Source: Daphnia carinata (taxonomy: Eukaryota > Arthropoda > Branchiopoda > Diplostraca > Daphniidae). Taken from it: DNA of 64,000 nucleotides. Below the pieces are notes generated by a model. It saw only the letters and a program-made list of their open reading frames with translations, was not told where the DNA came from and made no database searches. The stretch covers positions 5,184,679 through 5,248,678 of the forward strand of contig NC_081337.1 in the NCBI RefSeq assembly GCF_022539665.2, in the 5' to 3' direction. Each line of letters opens with the position of its first letter. The first letter of the stretch is position 1. Made by a program: the position numbers and the translations under genes. Positions 11,718 to 27,025 of the stretch are shown here, piece after piece.

Positions 11718-14700
11718 ATGACGTCGGTATTACAAGTCCTCACAACTGTGACGATGATCGGCTTTTTGATATGGAATTGTGTGGTGGTGGCGGCGGCAGC
11801 GTCGGCAGCTGCGGGAACGGGATCGTATCGAATCCGGTCTCGGCCGCCTGCCGGAACGACGCACCAATCGCGGTCGTCATCAACGGGCATGAGCCGCAGC
11901 AGCGGCGCAGGCAACAGCAATTGGCAAGACGTTTATATCGCTGGTTTTTTGGCGCTGAGCGACCACGAAATCGAGGCGCCGCTGGGCCAGGGGGTCATGC
12001 CGGCCATCACGCTGGCCCTCCGCCATTTGGCCAACAGCACCTTCCTCCACGACTACCGACTGCGTCTCCTCTACAACGACACGCAGGTACTGCCCCAACA
12101 GCGTTCATCCATCTTCTACTCAATGATCCATTTTTGCTCTTCTTTTTCTCGCGTCATTTGATGATGATGACGCTGATGGAAAGCGATACCTTTGCCCTCC
12201 CAGAGGGTGCTCCATCACGCAAAACTTGTTATATATATATATATATATATAAAGAAGAACATGAAGCTCGCAACAATAACGAGAGAAAAAAAAAAAAACA
12301 CATCTCGAATGAGAAGAAGGGGGTAGATTTCGTTCAACTAGCGCCGTGATACCGAACGCAGAGATCTGATTTCTTTAGGGAGTCGTCAGTCAATTTTAAC
12401 CAGCTCTTTTTGTTTTTTGTTTTTTTTACTGGGCCATCCAGGGGGAGAGAGATAGAGTCTATTACCCATTTGCTTTTTCATCAGCTCAAGTCATCTCATC
12501 TTCATCCCATCTTGTCTACGACTTACCTTCCAAATAGAGCACCTTTTGCCTTTTGTTTTCTTTCTTTTTTTTTTTTTTTTTTTTTTTTTTTTGTTGGATA
12601 GAATTGCAATAAAGAAAACAAAGCGTTAGTGGCTGCCATTCGAAACTTGTTTGGCTAGAAAGAAAAATAAAAGGGGCCGTTTTTTTTATTTGATCGTCTC
12701 GTCTTCGTAGTCGGGACCCAAGTGTATCAACATTTTTTTTTGAGGCAGTCCATTTTCAAAATGAATGAATTCCGGCAACAAGTTGGCCATTGCCACAACT
12801 TATGGAGCGAATCGGGGCTTCTTGTTTGGACGGACGGCGAGAAAAAATGATAGACGGCCATGCACACACGTAAAAAAGAGATGCAATTCAAAGAGACACA
12901 ACAACCATTGGCATCCGGATGTTATAGAAAAGCAACGTTTCGTTTCATTCTTCAATAAGTTGTGTTTTGGGAGTCTGAAAGACGCACATGTTGTGCGATG
13001 TTTTATTGTTTGCATCAAAATTGAATGGCTGTGGCTCTTGTTTATTGTGCACATCGTGATTAGAATTTGCAAATCAATTTTTTATGGAACATAGCGAACC
13101 CGGGCGAATCCATTTGAAACAGCCGAGCCCATCCTTGATTTTGTTGCGAATCGATCGGACATTTTTTTTTTTTTGTTGTATTCGTCCATCATTTGAATTC
13201 CGTTCACACCCCAACGGCTCTTTGCCCTATCCATTCACTTTATTGTTGATTATTCAAATGGTGTGAGATGAAACTCCCGTTTTTCCAATAGCACTCGATT
13301 GAAACGTGAATTCTTTTGAATGTCTGGGTCAGTTATTTTTTTTTGTCTCCCAAAAACGACCTCTTCATATGCAAATTCAGGGCACCTCGATGTTACGACC
13401 AGCACCGCTCCAGTGCTTCTACCATTGCCTTTCCCTCTCTTTTTTTAACGTTTGGTGTTTGATTTTTGATGTAGAGATAATGCTATCCGACGTTTAGTTT
13501 CGATCCCTCCTCTTCACTTGTTTGAAAAGGACCAATCCAAAGAGTTTTTCAAGACAAGAAAAAAGAAACTTTACGAAAGGGATTTTGTTGTTTAGTGTGT
13601 GTGTGTGTGTGTGTGGGAGGGAGAGAGAGAGACTCGCTTCGTTCCCTCGTTGCTACGCCCTCTGAATTGATCCGCTGCTTTCCATTTTCAGTGAGTGTGT
13701 GTATGCATGTGAAAAGAGTGGAGGAGGACCAGCGCCTCCCACCCGTATCGACTGATTAAAAAAAAAAAGCAGGTTTTTTTTTTTCAGGCGTTTCACTATG
13801 CAAACGAGTGCAGGTGAATAAAGATAAGCTCACGCTCTCTTGTCATGCAGATTCTCTTTTCATTTTTTTGTATAATCACCTCTTCTAATTGGCCAATTGT
13901 TAAGACAATTTGGTGGGAAAATCGCGTTAAAAAAAAAAAAAAAACGGAAAAATGAAATGGATTTGATCGGGAAAAATGAGAGGAAAAAGGGAGTACGTGA
14001 AATTGAATCGGTGGCAGTGGACGTGACGATGGATGACATGGCTGGGTTGGTGTGTGTGTATGTATGAATTGGATTATGATCAAAGCGTCCAGCAAACATG
14101 ACCGCGCCTCTTTGCGGATGGATCAGCTTTCTCTGCCAAGTCCGGATGTCTTGAGAAAATATTTATTCGACGAGCGTGAGCCAACCGACACGACACTAAT
14201 CGATCGTCACGAGTTGGGACACGGACACGCGGAGAGCGATGGATCTGTGAGCTTGCACGGATCCCCCCTCTGTTTCTAGTCGTGACCTATTGCTCCTCTT
14301 GTACGTGTGTGTATTTTCTCTCGTCGTGACCCCCTGCCCAACTGTACCCGACAATGAATAAGCGAAGCTATCGAAAGTCAAATGTCAGGGTAAAGCAGCG
14401 CCAAAGTCCATCAGCCAATGGACAATGAAACCCGAACTGGCTGTTTGGATTGATAACGTGGCATATGCCGTACCCCACCCCCCCCCCCCCCCCTCCCATC
14501 CTATTGATGCGGGCCCAACTCTGAATTGACTTGGCGTCGCCATTTACAGCACAACTGTGCACAATAGTTTGTTTCTTCTTTGTTTTATTTTTTATTTTTT
14601 GCAAGTTTTCACATCGTGCGGGGTAGTGGGAGTTGTGCAACGCCCCTCGTCTCTCACCATTTTTTTTTCGAGGTCGGGGAGGGTTTCTTCTTGCGTTTTG

Positions 14701-17700
14701 CTCCATCGATCGAGCATTTTCTCCGCATGTTGATTCAGCTCTGTGGCGGCTGCTGCAGCCCGTCTTCTTACCTTGCGCAGGAGACGAGCATTTGCATTGA
14801 CGATGGGACTACCTGTATGCTCCTAGACAATAAGATGCGCAATATCTGAAGGAAGGCCAAACTTGGCATAATAACTTATTGCGAGTTTGGGGGCCGTTTT
14901 GCGTCATGCCAAAGTCTCGTAAACTTTGTGATTATGATCAGAATAACTTGGCAGGCTCCTTCTACACACGTTTGTAACGTTTGGTCGTCATAGTTGGCCA
15001 GCGTCTCTTTGACCAAAAGGGCCGACCCCCTTTGTCGTCTTTCCCCTCTCCATCTCATTATCATGGCCATGAGTCTTATAGACCGAAAGGACGGGCTGCC
15101 CAGTAGAATAAGGGGGGAACGTTTGTTGTTTTTTTTTTTTTTTGTTTGTTTTTTTTTTCTTATTTTTATACGAAACGTCTTTTGGAACAAAAAAAACAAA
15201 CAAAAAAACAAAGAAAGAATAAATTTGAGGGTGTCATGGTGCCGAGTTTGATTGGCCCATCAGCCACAGCCGCCGGCACTTGACGCAACTAAAATATCTT
15301 GGACCGAAGGGCTGATGCCAAATCAATAGTCGACTTTATCCTGCGGGCTATACCCGAAAGTGTTCTCGAATTCAGGCCGGGCCAAAGAAGAGATGATCCA
15401 TCAAGAAGCAGCCACAGTAGCGCACACACACACACACACACACACACACGTACACGTTTGCACAAACATCATGTCAATTTCTTTCTTTTATTTTGTTCAT
15501 TCGCGTGGTCGATGATGATCCATCTCTTTTTCGCTCTCTTCACCCAATGCTCTTCACTCATTCCTTCCGGCTTCTCTTATATCAGGTTATGGCACCGCCC
15601 CTCCCTTTTTTTTTCTCTCTCTCTCTCTCTCGCATGGCGGAAATCCGAAAGCGGAATAAGATGGATGCAATGTACTTTTGCAGCCAAAAAAAAAAGAATG
15701 ACGTTAATGCGCATTCTTCCGCTTTGATTGTTAGCCATTGAAGATATTGTATAAGCAAAGTTTTACATGTCATTTTGGGCCCATCCCCTCTCGCGTGCCA
15801 TCTCCTCGTTGTCGCTTCGGCGGATGGCCTTTCTAGGAAAACGGTGACGTCAAACTTGGCCCAAAAGGTAGAACTGACCGCGACGAATATTATTCAATCT
15901 AGACGCTGGAATAAGAGAGGAGCTCAGCTAAACATTCGAGACGCATAAAAAGCTACCTGTGATTTCTCTTTTTCTCTTGGCCGGTCTTTTCTTTTCTTTT
16001 TTTTTTTTTTTCTACGTAAATTTAAAAAGGAATTGAAGAAATGAATAAATAGAAAAAGAAAGACGAGGGGGTGAGCATGGAACTAGGTTAGGTTAAGCTC
16101 TCTATGATCCCCCCCCCCCCTCCCCCACCGTACACTACCGCAACAGCTTTTGGCATTGCATTTCAGATTAGAAGACGGCCAGCAGATCCTTTTTTTTTTT
16201 TTTTTTTGTATTTTTATGTTGTTGTCTGTCGAGTCGGTCACTGGCTAAAAAATCTGTCGCATTGGCCGTCCAAGACAAAAGGACGGGAAACTGTGTCAGC
16301 GCAGCGGAACGGCTAATAAACGTGAAGGACGTGAAAGAGACAATAGAACAAGGATCCTCCTCCTCTCTCTCTCCCATTGCCTTGTTGTGTGTGTGTGTGT
16401 GTGTGTGTTCGATCTTGTTTCGTTGCATCGGACTGGAGGTGGTCCATTTTGCGACTTTTATTTTTGATGAAAAACAGTTAGTTGCATTGCAAAACGTTTC
16501 AGCTTAAGTTGATCCGGATTGGGATTGACTTTATGCGTTTCGAGACGATAACAAAAAAAAAAAAAAAGGAGATGCAAGTCGGCTTTCTTTTGGCCATATA
16601 CGCCGGCCATCAATACATCATTTTCTGATGGTTATGCTATCGCCTATCGTGGCAAGGGGGAGGAATGGGCGGATGGAGGTGGGTCGCTTCTACTCCATCA
16701 AGAATGTAACATAGGGCGGACACGGACAAGCAAGGAAGCCAAACACGGCCAATAGCACCAGGTTCTCCAAGTGGCAAAAATGAGTGCCGAAAAAAAAGAA
16801 AAAAAAATAACATAGGCGGCTACATGCTGGGGGTGTTAGGTGATGAAGCGGAAACCGGAAGAAACGTATTTTTGGTTTTGGTTTTGGTTTTTTTTCTTCC
16901 TCCGAAGTAATGAATCACAGTTGTGCCACAATCTTCTGGCAATCGAGTTGGCGACCTTTTCCCTAAAAAAAGAAAACACATCAATAAATAAGTAAATAGC
17001 AACTAAATTGATGAACATTGGAAGCCAAATATGTTTTTGGTGTGTATCGTTTCTCTGTCCTCTTGTTCAATTCCATTGATTCTCTGCCCATCTTTTTTTT
17101 TTTTTTTTTTTTTGGCATGGCTTGGCAGAGTCTGGCCAACATCCACGAAGCTTTCACGTCGACTGTCTTACACTAGTTCTTTTAAAGAACGCCGTATTCA
17201 TTGGCTCTCACCAATCCCTCGCTTTCGTGACCACCTTCCGTTACACTTTTTGATTTGATTCAAAAAAAAAAAAAAAATAAGTTTGTCGATCGATGTTTGT
17301 TTTTTTTTTTTTTTATGCCGCGGTTTTGGCGATGTTTGTGGGAAGAATTGAAACATTTTCATAGGATGGCATAGCAGCTAGATGACTACGACAGGTATCT
17401 GAAGTAGAGGGAGAGGGGGAGGATGAAAGCGATTGCGACCTAGTGGGGAAAGCCAGAAAAAAAAAAAATTCATTTTCAAACGTGAATCGATTGGAAGATT
17501 GGAATGGAATTGGAACGAAATTGAAACGTTTCGCAAAAAAAGAAAGAAGGAAATTGGGATAGCAAGAAGCTTCAATCTGTTTCTCCTCTGCGAAGAATTC
17601 GTTTGATTAATGCACACACTTGACAAAGTAGACAGTTCTACGGCCTATTCTAAAGTTGTTCAAATTGCGCGCGCTACCCGGCCCGAAGAAGCAGCAAAAC

Positions 17701-19935
17701 AAGAAACGCTAGTTGTGACAGGCCCGACTTGATTAAAGCACTCCGACTTGCACAAGATTTTACCTCATTTCTCCCCCCCCCCCCCCCCTGGAGCAATAAT
17801 ATTTACATGAAACTTTTCCCTCTTTTGGATTATGCTGTGCTGCATAGTTGAGTCTCTCGTCTCTTTGCAGTTTTCATTTATAGAGAGACGAGGGCAAAGC
17901 CGCTTATCAAGCGATTCCGCCATCATTCCGTCTATTTTCTCGTACGGCCAAGACGAACATCCAAGTTCCTTTTCATATGACGCACGTCGCAAATAAAGTT
18001 TTCACTTGTATCTTACGGGCGCGCTAACAAAATTCGTGGGCCGCTCGTTTTCGTGTACGTGCCCGTCCCGTTCACCTCCCCTTTTTGATCAGAGAAAAAG
18101 AAAAAAACAAAACAAACAATGTAAGAGAATACAGCATATCATTATCATCGGATGATGGATTTGCGCCCATCCATTCTTTTTTCGAGCATCTGTTCAAGTA
18201 CGATTGAGTCGCTTGCCGAACCAACTACTTAACCTAAAAATATTGTCTGCGATGTTGCAGAATAAGAGGCCATAGAACACGGGGGAGGGTGGGTGCTGTG
18301 TAGCTACCCCGGCCCATGTGTGTTTCTCATTGCGAGATGAGCAGGGAATGCGGGTTGGGGCATGTCGAATCAAAGATGAAAAGAGCGTCCAAGTCCAGCA
18401 GGGTCGTCGTCGCTACACTGTCTACGTAATACATTTGACGGCGTTATGGAACGAGAGCGAGAGAGAGATGAGGGCGAGTGATACACCTTATCCAACGTCC
18501 AGTCCCCATTCCGGCGCTGCCTTTTAGTGCACGCCTATAAACTAAGATATGAATGTTGTCGGCTGTGTGTGTGTACGTGATGATGTGAGAGAAGAAGAAG
18601 AAGAAGAAAAAAAAAAAAAAAAAAAAATCTAATATAAGGTGGCAATAGCGTATCGCGTAGCTCCTCTATCTGTTTATTACATTGGGAGGACGAGCAGAGG
18701 AAATCCCTCCTTGCTAGATTCACTTGTGATCCTTTCGTCTGCAAAAGAAGAGAAAGCATCGAACAAGGAGGAGCCAATGTGCTGAAAAGCGTTTGGAAAA
18801 AAATAGATAGACTGGTTACATATCAAAAGGATGTCGAGCGCTACGTGTCTGTGTGTGTGTGTGTGTCTGATGCAGAGGCGTCGTTTCCTTTTCATTCATT
18901 TCACTCTGCTGGATCGAATTCAAGTTGCCGCTCCTATATATCTGAGCCCCGTATGTACGCATGGCCAATAACAACGGCATCGTAAGGCGACATAAGCACA
19001 TTTCACGTGCGTCCCCCCCTTTCTTTCATTTTTTTTTTTTTTAAGCTAAAATATGTTGGAAGCTCTGCAGATGTTTGTCGGCATATTCAAAAAAAAAAAA
19101 AAAAAAAAATGGCACGACACGTTTCTTTTTCAAGTTTCGACTCCCCAAAGTGTCGGCTTTCTTTAGACGTTCTATTGTCATCGGCTTCTTTCTCCCTTGA
19201 ACTTGATCTATTTTTTTTGTTGTTGTTTTGTTTTCTATATATTCACGTTTTGCTGCAAGAATGAAAGGGGCAGATCCGAAAGCTTTTCGGCCTTTCAATC
19301 AGCGGTGGCAATGGGCCTATTCGGCTATAGACTTGTGCTTGAGCGAAATAGTTTGTTGTCATACGTGCCAATCGGCGATATGAATTGACGATCTAACCTG
19401 CTTGTCTGTTTTTCTTCCTTTTCTTTGGCGAGACACAACTCAGTTATGCGCACTGTGAAACGATAGCCATGACGTTAGGCTGTGTATAGAGAAGCAAAAG
19501 AATGAAGCAATCGATTTTTGCCAAACTGCAGTGGCATTGAAGAAAAGTTTTTGGCTTTAGAAACGAAAGTTTGGAGCTGGAAAAGAGGCGGCACTGGTGG
19601 TGCGGAACACCCTCTTTTCATTTTATTTTTTTTTTTTTTACAGTATATATATATATATCTCTCTTTTCTGGATTCTGAATAAAATGCTCATTTCATTCCG
19701 GCTAAATTGGCCAGCTGCGTAGAGAGAGAGGCTTCGTGTGCAGAATAGCAAAGAGGGGATCTCACAGCAGGCAATGATAGTCGCATTTTTTTTTTTTTTT
19801 CAAAAAACAAAAAACAAAACAAACTATTTCCTTAATAAAAAACAAACAAAGAAAACACATTTTATTTCTCTTGTTCTTACGTCGATCGTCTGTTCTATTA
19901 TGCACAATGGGCCGGCATTAGCTAGAGTTATTTCC

Positions 19936-19966
<31 letters not shown>

Positions 19967-22197
19967 TACATCGATATCGATATAGGCGTGTCTTGAATTG
20001 GATTTTTTTTTTTACCCCCTCAGTTTCTCGCGACGCCGCTCCTACTTTCAACATTTGAAATTTGCATACAAAAAAAAAAAAAAATAAAATAAAGAGCCCC
20101 CGAAAAAAAAACAAAAAAAACATGCAGGGATCCACTCTCGCATATCAAAGTTGTAGATCTAAACACAACATTGAGAAAAGAATATTAGACGATGCCACGC
20201 GCCTTTCGCTATGGCATCCCATCATAACATAGTAGTATATGTACTGCCACTGCTAGTGCCACACTACCATAACAACTATAGTGGTGGTGGTGGTGGTAGT
20301 ATCCCGCGACGGATTTATTAGATCAATTCTTTCTTCTTTTTTTTTTTTTTTTTTTCAGTCACATGCTCCTCTTTTGAACTTAAATGACGTGCATCCCTCC
20401 CCCCACCGAAAGTCTTCATTTCTGTTCGGATCTCATCTGTCCGCGATTTTTGTTTCCTATTTGTTTTGTTTGGATTTGCCAAGGTTTAATCGTACCTTTT
20501 GTTTTGTTTTGTTTTGATTAGCTTTGCACGGGCTTGACATAGATTTGGACCGTCTTGTATTCCAGTGAGATTTTCCCTTGGACTCGGGGATTGTTCGTGA
20601 TCAGATTCCGTCCTTTTCTCGTTTGTTTCTTTGGCATTTTTTCGCATCGCCGCGGGTTTCCTACACAAGGAGAAAGATCCCCCCCCCGTCCTTATGGCGG
20701 CAGCGACATCTGTCCGTCTCCAAATCTCTCCCTCAGCCCGATTCGCTTTCTGAAGCAACACGCACGATTGGTTTTTTTTTTTTTTTTTCTTCTTCTTTTT
20801 TTCTGCCCAAAAATAAGAAGGGAATCCTTATTATTATTATTATTTTTTTTTTTTTCATCGTTTAGCTTTTATTTGTGTAAAAAAAAAGTTTATTTCAAAA
20901 GAGAGAGAGAGCAAAAGAGCACCAGCAGTGCCACACAGTCTCTGGAGGCTCTTACGCAGTATAGCGTTAGCCCTACAGGCCGAAGCTCTGCGGCCGGGAC
21001 TTTTCTTTTTTTTTTTTTTTTTTTTTTTTTTTTCTTCTTCTTTTTTCTCGATGCTGATTTCGCGGCCGCTCAGGTCGTTCTATGGATGGATATTAAAATA
21101 TCGATCCGTTATTTTTCGCCCTTTATGGATGAGGCACACCATCAGTGCACGTGCCATTTGCGCGTCCATAACCGCCGTCCTGTTTTTTTGTTTTTTTTTT
21201 TCTTAAATTCTTGTTCACTCCAAAAAAATGGAATCGCCGTCCAACAGACACGAAAGAAAAAAAGTTTCACGTATTGCCTTCGTTTTTTGTTTTTTTTTGA
21301 GAAAACCACAAACCGTTTGCGCTGCTCATTTGACAGTCCCCTCCTTTTTGGTGCGCTCGAACGCGTCCGTGCTAGCCGATGGTGGGGAAACGGGTTGATA
21401 GGGTTGGCAATGTCGCATGGGCCTGGCAAGGTTCTCTGCCTAATCTCTCCGAAAAGTACGACAGAAAAGAAACGAAAAAATTGATGGCCAAAAGTAGAAA
21501 TGAAGTGTGTTGCTTTGTTTTTGTTTTTATGTCTCGTCGTTGAGTATAGGAAGACGACCGGGCGGCCGTAAAAGCATGTGTGCCCGTTTGGACTCGGATG
21601 AGGCAGCAAATCATACACCGACGAGCTCTCTCGGCCTCTAATGGATGTCTGCGAGGTTATTACGAAGACCCCCCGTGAAAACAACAAAAAAAAAACGAAA
21701 ATAAACGTTAACGGCCGTGTGTGTGTGTGTGTGTGTGTGTGTGGCAAAGCGTCGCTGAAATTGAATGGCCAAATATGTTTTTCTTTTTTGTTTACTCGTT
21801 GGGATCGAACGAAAAAAAGAAAATGGCCGTTTGAATTGCTCGTCGCCTTTACAAGATCAGTACGTTAAGAGTTTCCCCTTTTTTATTTTGGCGACTGGTT
21901 GAATGGCGCCTTTTGTCGAGTGTGAAAAGCACTCGACGCTTTTAAGTCGATTGATCAGAAAAACCAATTTTATTTTTATTTTTTTTTTCCCCTCCTTTCG
22001 CGTTCTTTCAATTTAGATCAGACTGTCATCAATTCAATAGAAAAAAAAAAAAAAAAAAAAAAAAAGGCAGCCCGAGTTTTCTATTGACCGTTTCTTTCAA
22101 CGCCAACTGGTGTCTTCTTATCACGTACACTCGGCTTCTTTCTTGAAAGACTTGCATGTGACGTTGCGCATTTTTGATTTCAGGATTATTTTTTTCT

Positions 22198-22231
<34 letters not shown>

Positions 22232-25200
22232 TTTGGCAGGATTTGGGATTTTCCCATCGTGCTCCAGCACTTGCCCGTTCTAAGGGGAAGGGGGGACGTA
22301 GAAGGTGTCAGTCAGCGTAACATTTGACGTGTTGATAGGATTCGCTGCTCGTGGCAGATCCTCTTTTGCTCTCGTGAAAATCTCTTTTCTGCCCGATGAA
22401 CCTCTCGACTTTTTCTTTCTTTCTTGTTTTTTTCTGTGAAGGGTTTTTGCGTACATTAATGTAAAAAAAAAGACGCCATCGTTGCCATGGCAACCGACCT
22501 ATAGATTTTTTTAATGGCCTTACCTGAAATGCCTTGTTTTGTTTTTGCAGTGCAGCGCCTCTGTGGGGATGAAGGCCTTCTTCGACATGATGGACAAGGA
22601 TCCGCGCAAAGTCATGATCCTCGGCGGCTCCTGCACTTCCGTCACCGACTCGATCGCCAAGACGTCCAAACACTGGCGCATCCCCGTGGTAATTGAATTC
22701 ATTCAATTTCTACGTTTCTCTTTTTTCTGACGTGGCAACCGCGAGGCCATTGGACGACCCGCGTTGCCTTGGCCACCCTTTCTTGCCACTCTGATGAATC
22801 CATTTTGTTTTTTTTTTGTTTTTTTTTTTTTTTTTTTTTTTTTTTTCATTTTCCGTCTATTAAACGTAAAATGTTGGACGAATGGGATTGCTGACGTCAT
22901 CAGCTGTCGTACGCCGACACGCACCCGATGTTTACGCGAAAGAGCTACCCGAATTTCTTCCGGATCGTGCCCAGCGAGAACGCCTTCAACGCGCCACGCG
23001 TCAAACTCCTCCAGGCCTTCAACTGGACCCGCGTCGGCACCCTCTACCAGAACGAGCCGAGATTCGCCCTGGTAAGTCTTCACTTTCTGCATTTTTTTTA
23101 TATATTTTTTTTTTTTTTTTTGACGATTAAAACTCATTAAAGCCGATCAACGCTGTCCAACCTATTCATCATTCTCTGTGCCAAACGCCAACCCCCCTTC
23201 TTTCTTTTTACATGTGTATTCTCACCGAGACTGTGTGTGTTTAACAAGCCGTGTATAAGGCCATTAGCAAGGAAAAGCCAAAAGAAAGAGAAAAGGAGAT
23301 AAAAAAAACAAAAACAAAACAAAACAAATTGTTGGCTTCAGTCCCGTGTCTTGTCCCGCGTGATGTCGCACGATCGTGATGGATAGCCAGTTCATATCTC
23401 GTTCTAGTCCATGCAGTCGCTTTACTATTGCCAGTTGATGGATGAGAAATCATTTTCTTTTTCCTTGCCTTTCTTCCGTTCTGGTTATGACGATGCCGAC
23501 GGCTATAAGTTAGCCAACGTTATCAATAGATCGATTCAATCGACAACCCGCTCGAACGATTATGACTATTTGGCTTTGCTCGCCCGAAATGCTTTTTCCT
23601 CGTCAAAGAGATCATATTTTTTTTGTTTTTTTTTTTTATATATATATTCTCGTTTGTTTTTGGGAGCTCTCCGAGGCGGTTAGGGGAGGAGGGGGGGGGG
23701 GGGAGGAGAGGTTAATCGTTGACTGATCCTGTCCGTTCGGTTTGACATTTCCGTAAACACAAAACGTACGTCTTTTGTCTTTATGGCGCGACGTCGAAAT
23801 GGCCATGCCCAACTGACCGTTCGACCTCTGCCTTGCCCCTATGTGTTTCGCCTTTACTCTCTCTCTCTCTGCTGTGTGTTATGAGCACACGAATAACTGC
23901 GGATGGCTGGACAACTGCAGAACTCGTGTCGCAGTCGTCGATATTGTTTTCGCTTCAAAAGAGCTTTTGGGCGTGCTGTGCCTGTGCTACATCGATTAGA
24001 TGGACGGTCTACGTACTAGGACGGAGCAACATTTTTCCTCGCAAATCATTTGTTTTTCCATTGGCGAAAATGATGGAGAGAAAACGTTATGAATGGGGGG
24101 GGGGGGACGCAAAATAAAAAAAAAAGAAAGGAAGGTCGTCTTTTGCAATAACTTGGCCGCCTTACTGTCGCCATTGCCGCCCGCCTTACTGTCGCCATTG
24201 CCGCCCGCCTATTGCCAGTATAGATCAATGGCAACGAATATATATATAAAAAAAAAAAATAAAATATATATATATAAGAAAGAAGATGATAGCAAAGACT
24301 CTTGCTATTCGGGATGCGAGTGCGTGTGAGGTACGTTCCGTGACGCAGGGCAATAATCAATTCGAGAAGAGAAAACAAAATAGATGTTGTTGTTGTTGCC
24401 AGATTTCGTTCGAAGCGACAACCCAAACTAACGGCATCAAATCGCAATAGAACAACAAAACAAACCAAAAAGCAAAAAATCTATTTGAAATTTCATAAAG
24501 GACGATGCAAGAAAAAAAAAAAAAAAGAAGGGATGAAAGGTGACATTAGTATTGAAGCAGCCAACGATGCCGACAGCGTATGATGATATCATCATTTGGC
24601 ATCTCAACGTGACGTCAGTGCCTTCTTTTCTTTTGGCCATTTTACATAGGCGCACGGGCTGCCCTAACCGCACTGCTCTTCGGTAACGTGAGCGGATTAT
24701 GCGGCCGCGTTCGCCCACCTGCCGGCCGTCATTTTTTTTTTAAAGATCTTTCTTCGCTCACCACTCGACGGTGGGAAGCAAAAAACTCTCCTCTTAATTG
24801 CAGCTATCGTAATCTATATGTAGGTTTCAAGATGAAGCGATCCTAGCGCCACGTCATTCTCCCTGCCACTTGATTGTTTTTGTTTCTTTCCGGAGAGGAG
24901 GGGGGGGGGGAGGGGTAGTACAACCTACGACCGTGTTCATTACCTTGGCATTGTCTATGCCGCCTGATTTGATTGTCTATCTCTCCCTGTACAGTCCGTC
25001 GCTGGATATTAGGAGCGGGGGGGGGGGCATCTCTCACGACTCTAATCATATCCCTCCTCCTGTTGCTAACGAACTACGCCGGCCCGTGGAGGCGGGTTGG
25101 CTTTTGCTCATCATTTTTTTTTTTTTTTTTTTTTTGTTTTGTTTTCGTTTCGGTGGTTGTTATTGTATCTGTTTTCTCATCTCATCTTTCACGTAGAGCG

Positions 25201-26990
25201 TATAATGTGATAGAGGTTAGTTTGCGACGGCCCAAATAAAGCGACACATTCACTTGATTGCTTCTCTTTCATTCGGGCCGACTCTCCTTCCTCTCGCCGT
25301 TCGACGTTCGCAAATGTCAAACCCCCCCCAAAAAAAACTCTGCGCCATTTTTATTTTTATCTACGTCCATTAAGTAACGAGAAGATGACCAAAAGAAACG
25401 CTTGATGTGATTCCGCTCGGTCTTACGGTCGTACCCTGACTTTGATATATCCTCTTCATTTTGGCCAGCCGCACGGTTCGCACACACAAAACGGGACGTG
25501 AAGCGAAGACTGAACGCCGTTCTTTATCATAAAGATGATGCACCTCGTGCTCCTTTTTTCTTTCTTTCTCTCACACGCGTCCTCTTGTTGAATAGAAAAA
25601 GAAATAGCATTGCTTTGTTATTGGCAGTGAAGATTCGATTTGCAAAGGCCAAGCTTGGCAAGTCTGGGGAAGGGGGGAGGTTATCTTGCGGGCAACTCGC
25701 CCTTATTTTATATACCTGGACATTTTTGTTTTTCTATCTCCCTTTACTTTGTTTTGATTTGATATGATTTGATTTGATTTGATTTTTTTTTTTTTTTTGG
25801 GGGGGGGGGGGTTGACATTGATCGCAAAAAAAATGCACGATGCAAAGAGAAAGTTAAACGGCCAATACTGCGGCTGGTTTTTACCCTGTTGAAAACGGAT
25901 CGTTTGGATCGAGTGCCAGACACAGACGGATGGCAGGCGGGCGGGAGGGAATATGGGATTGCGAGCCGGATCGATGACTGGGGCGAACGGTAGTAATACG
26001 ACCATAAGATAAAAAAAAAAAAAAAAAAAAAAGTATAAGCTTGGATATACAGGGAGGCAAAGTATGTAATGCCGCTATGCGTTTGCGTCTAAGTAGAAGA
26101 CATTTCTGGCTTTCTGATGGCCATGTTGTTGTTGTTGTTGTTTATTTCGCCAGCGTTTTCTCTCGCCCTTCCTTTTTCCTCTGTCGCCCTTTTCTCATTT
26201 CCCTCCTGAGATGAGATCGCAATGATGCACTAGTCACGATCTTATTGAGTTTGGTCGTCACGTCGCGCGACGGCCGTCAATCCAGTTACGCCCGCCTTTG
26301 GACGTGTGTGTCTGTGTGTGTTGTTGTTGCAGTCGCATTTTGTTCATCGTCTTTTCACCTACTCCGACTACACACACACACACACACGAAAACGACATTG
26401 CCGTTGCTCGGCGTGATTCAATTGTCTTACGTTTTCTGGTGCATTGACTTTCCTTACGGCCGTACTGTCGAGTGCCATTTTCGTTTCGAATGAAGCGCTT
26501 CATTAACGTTGACGACGATAACAAAACATGTTGAACGTAACACGTAACACATTTGGATTTTTTTTTTTTTTTTTTCTTTGAAATGTAGGCGCATAACGGA
26601 CTGGTGTCGCTGCTGGACAGCGCCGGGATCGAGCTGACCGAGTCGCAGGGCTTCGTCAACGACCTGACGCAGCCGCTGGCCAAATTGATGGAGAAGGACG
26701 TGCGCATCATCCTGGCCAGTTTCAACGCCACCTGGGCCCGCCGCGTCTTTTGCGCCGTCTCGCGCATCAACCTCTACGGCGGCCGCTACCAGTGGATCCT
26801 GGCCGGCCCGCGCCAGGAGCGATGGTGGATGTCGCAAGCCGAGGACCAACAGGATCCCGCCGTCAATTGCACATCGTACGAGATCCTGGCCGCGCTCGAA
26901 GGAGCTTTCGTCGTCGACGTCTTACCTCTGACCAGCTCCAAACAAGTCACCATTTCCGGATTGGTTAGTCCGCCATTTTGCATCTCGTCC

Positions 26991-27025
<35 letters not shown>

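Larger units (their letters stand above)
12087..22550 (+). other. GABBR2 intron 1 (10.5 kb)
   Basis: This intron separates the signal-peptide exon from the rest of the ligand-binding-like domain. It is crowded with T, A, G and C homopolymers and dinucleotide repeats. Large open frames inside it (for example 20555-21484) are mostly Phe/Ser from T runs and are not genes. One block, 14093-14246, looks more like an exon and is listed separately. Confidence 0.8.
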